DNA from: Acidimicrobiia bacterium
Lineage (GTDB): Bacteria; Actinomycetota; Acidimicrobiia; UBA5794; JAOTWH01
Direction: 5' to 3'
NCBI GenBank assembly: GCA_029863035.1
Contig: JAOTWH010000115.1
Span: forward strand, 1 to 7,215
DNA length: 7,215 nucleotides
Below the pieces are notes generated by a model. That model had not been told where the DNA came from, ran no database searches, and saw only the letters and a program-made list of their open reading frames with translations. This document shows, one piece after another, positions 5,124-7,215 of this stretch. The first letter of the stretch is position 1. Each line of letters opens with the position of its first letter. Both the position numbers and the translations under genes were made by a program.

Positions 5124-7215
5124 TTATCGGTCAACGACCATCCCCACGATGTAGGCCTTGCCACCGATGTACTCGTAGAAGACCATCCACGAGTTCAAGC
5201 TACCGGGCTCCCCGAAAGACCGGTAGTGGAAGTTGAAGAAGTAGGTCGGAATCAAGGCGGAGACAAGAGTGGGGTTGTCTGCATATGACTCACGGCCGTG
5301 GCCACTGTGCTCTGCGATGAACGGTGCCGCCACCATTTGTCGGAACGAACCGGATATCGATTCGGTACCGCCGGCTGGCCACACACGCTGCTCATCAAGC
5401 AACGCTGGATCGTTCATATCTCCCATGTGGATCGGAGCGTGGCCGGCGCCATAGATGACGTACAGGCCACGCGGTGCCACTGCTTTGCCGAGCGGCGCCG
5501 ATGCTGCCAAGGCATCAGCCAAACGTTTCGCCAGAGCCTCGGGACGTTCGTCGTCGACGAACGCCTGAGTGCTCAACTGCTGGGTCAGGTAGAAACTATC
5601 CACCCAGCCGTTGCCAGCCGGCGTTTCAACCTGGATCCAGACCTTGCCGAACGCCTGGTGGGGCCGTCCGATAGAGCGGATATATCGAGATGTTGGCGCG
5701 AAGCTGTACACGGTCCCCGAATTAGGATCGGCTTCCTCGTGCACTGGCAGCATCGATTCGCGGTCCAACATCACGATCGACCACAGTCTCTTCGAACCGC
5801 CTAGGAACGGCAGCAGTCGCACCCACCTCAGACTCAGGACCATGGCCCACAACAGCGCCAAACCCAGGAAGATCAAGGGCACCCGCAGTGTTTCGAGCGA
5901 CTGGAAGAAGGCACTCGAAAGCAGCTCGAGCCCAGGTATCGACGTGATCGGACCAAAGGACTGTCCAGCGATCGATCCCAAGTCCGTGCCGACGCTGTCA
6001 CCCAGATCGGTGGCTGTGTCCAATGCGGCTCTGGTCACCGTGATGACGATGTCGGCCTGGGAGACCCCGCCTTGACCGTCGATGAGGGTGTATGTCAGGA
6101 CATCGGTGCCTACGAATCCAGGGCGTGGCGTGTAGCTAACGGTCCCGTCAAGGTGCATGACCACCGAGCCATGGGGTCGTCCGAACACCGAGGTCACCGT
6201 CAGGGTGTCGTTCTCCGGATCGAAGTCGTTGAAAAGTACCGGGATCACGATCTCTGCGTAGCTGTCAACCACGATGAAGTCGATCTTGGCGACAGGGCTG
6301 TCGTTAACAGACAGGACCTCGATGGTCGCGGTTGCCGTGTCCCTCCGTCCGAGCTCGTCAACGATGGTGTAGGAGAATGACACCTCTCCGTACCAGTCCG
6401 CAGGCGGAACGAAAGTGACAGTTCCGTCGGCGTTGAGCGTCAGCTCTCCAATCGCAACCGGGCCGACAGAGACGATCGAGAAGCTGTCTCTCTCGGCGTC
6501 GGTGTCGTTGGTCATGGGCCTGAACACACCCACGGTGTCCTCATCCATTGTGAACCCGTCGTCCACTGCTTTCGGGCCAACGTTCGTCGTAGTCATTTTG
6601 ATTGTGATGGTGGCGGTGTCGACGCCGCCCTTGCCGTCGTCAACCCTGACCACGAACGAATCGGTACCCAAGTAGCCGGGGTTCGGCGTGTAGCTGAAGT
6701 CGGGTCCCGACCCAGAAACCGATCCGTGCGTCGGAGGTGTGATGATCGTGAACGTCAACGGGTCGAGGTCTGGGTCCGTTGCCACAACCGTCACCGAGGC
6801 TGGAGCCCAGTCAACAGAAGTTGCCGATGTGTTAGACGCGGTCGGTGCCCGGTTGTCATCGTCGATGGTCCACGTGAAGCTCACCGAGGCAGTGCCGCCG
6901 GCTCCGTCGTCTACGGTCACAGTCACCAGGTACGTTCCGGCTGCAGTTAGCGGAGGGATGCCGGACATGACACCAGTCGCGGCATCGATCGCTATCCCGG
7001 GTGGCAGCCCCACCGCACTCCAGGTTGGGACAAGGCCATCATCAATATCGGTCGCCGACGGCGTTACGACTCCGAAGGTGCCCTCGAGCGTGCCGATGTC
7101 CGAGATGGGATCGAGCACAGGTGGAGTGTTGACACCGGTGACGGTGATGGTGACACGTGCCACGTTGGAGGTGTTGCCATCCGTGTCGGTGGCGGTGTAG
7201 TCGAAGCTGACGTCG
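5124..7215 (-). CDS. Tandem Ig-like/cadherin-like repeat membrane protein with C-terminal SH3-like and unknown domains, 5' partial
   Basis: The frame is open to the right edge, and the residues before the GTG at 7163 (DVSFDYTATDTDGNTSNVAR) continue a repeat, so the start lies outside. Residues are numbered from 7163. One partial repeat is followed by four of about 90 residues: an He_PIG-type module with GLPPGIAIDAATGVMSGIP (52-70), then Ig/cadherin-like modules at about 107-197, 198-289 and 290-378. The last three show TPNPGYLGTDSF, VPPADWYGEVSF and TPRPGFVGTDVL motifs and ITV.. ends. Such modules usually form extracellular adhesive stalks. A linker leads to one membrane segment (about 428-446, V-P-L-I-F...L-S-L) followed by Arg/Lys (RWVRLLPF..SKR), so the C-terminus is predicted to be cytoplasmic. 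After it come an SH3-like region (461-530, with GWVDSFYL) and a domain I do not recognise (541-679). The 48-bp gap to the eRF1-like gene suggests co-transcription. No sortase motif is seen. Confidence 0.85.
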   Translation of the reverse strand, partial: DVSFDYTATDTDGNTSNVARVTITVTGVNTPPVLDPISDIGTLEGTFGVVTPSATDIDDGLVPTWSAVGLPPGIAIDAATGVMSGIPPLTAAGTYLVTVTVDDGAGGTASVSFTWTIDDDNRAPTASNTSATSVDWAPASVTVVATDPDLDPLTFTIITPPTHGSVSGSGPDFSYTPNPGYLGTDSFVVRVDDGKGGVDTATITIKMTTTNVGPKAVDDGFTMDEDTVGVFRPMTNDTDAERDSFSIVSVGPVAIGELTLNADGTVTFVPPADWYGEVSFSYTIVDELGRRDTATATIEVLSVNDSPVAKIDFIVVDSYAEIVIPVLFNDFDPENDTLTVTSVFGRPHGSVVMHLDGTVSYTPRPGFVGTDVLTYTLIDGQGGVSQADIVITVTRAALDTATDLGDSVGTDLGSIAGQSFGPITSIPGLELLSSAFFQSLETLRVPLIFLGLALLWAMVLSLRWVRLLPFLGGSKRLWSIVMLDRESMLPVHEEADPNSGTVYSFAPTSRYIRSIGRPHQAFGKVWIQVETPAGNGWVDSFYLTQQLSTQAFVDDERPEALAKRLADALAASAPLGKAVAPRGLYVIYGAGHAPIHMGDMNDPALLDEQRVWPAGGTESISGSFRQMVAAPFIAEHSGHGRESYADNPTLVSALIPTYFFNFHYRSFGEPGSLNSWMVFYEYIGGKAYIVGMVVDR

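Noticed and set aside
5124..7163. GTG at 7163 as the true start of the Ig-repeat protein
   Set aside because: The frame continues to the window edge and the upstream residues complete an Ig-like repeat; the GTG codes for an internal Val in a beta strand.

Overview
The window looks like chromosomal DNA from a moderately high-GC member of the Actinomycetota, possibly a deep-branching class such as Acidimicrobiia. The reasons are its codon use, its GTG and TTG starts, a probable leaderless promoter, and two gene pairs that I recognise from memory as counterparts of Mycobacterium tuberculosis Rv0501-Rv0502 and Rv0474-Rv0475 (hbhA). No lineage marker such as rRNA is present, so the class-level guess is inference. 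There are no tRNA or rRNA genes, CRISPR arrays or mobile elements. Every stretch longer than about 100 bases is coding.

The left part (1-2800) reads on the + strand. An SDR/NAD-dependent epimerase-like protein, cut by the window's left edge, overlaps by 8 bp a membrane-lipid-type acyltransferase with an unusual N-terminus (a Rho_N/SAP-like segment followed by a Cys/His cluster). After a 64-bp gap containing a probable leaderless promoter come a 113-aa XRE-family regulator and a 138-aa protein with a Lys/Ala-rich tail like HbhA. These two overlap as ATGA. A strong symmetric hairpin at 2825-2851 closes this block.

The right part (2871-7215) reads entirely on the - strand. In transcription order it holds a large tandem Ig-like-repeat membrane protein (its start lies beyond the right edge), a bacterial relative of archaeal/eukaryotic release factor eRF1 (baeRF type) with a zinc ribbon, a MobA-like nucleotidyltransferase-fold protein whose catalytic motifs are eroded, and, after an 89-bp gap, a small double helix-hairpin-helix (DUF4332-type) protein. 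The hairpin at 2825-2851 lies between the two converging blocks and probably terminates both.

The left block fits cell-envelope lipid metabolism plus a regulator and a nucleoid- or surface-associated basic protein. The right block joins a surface or adhesion-like protein to a ribosome-rescue-like factor and a probable pseudoenzyme. The most unusual items are the three-part acyltransferase, the degenerate MobA-like protein coupled to the eRF1-like gene, and the Ig-repeat protein with a large C-terminal part predicted to be cytoplasmic and to contain an SH3-like segment.
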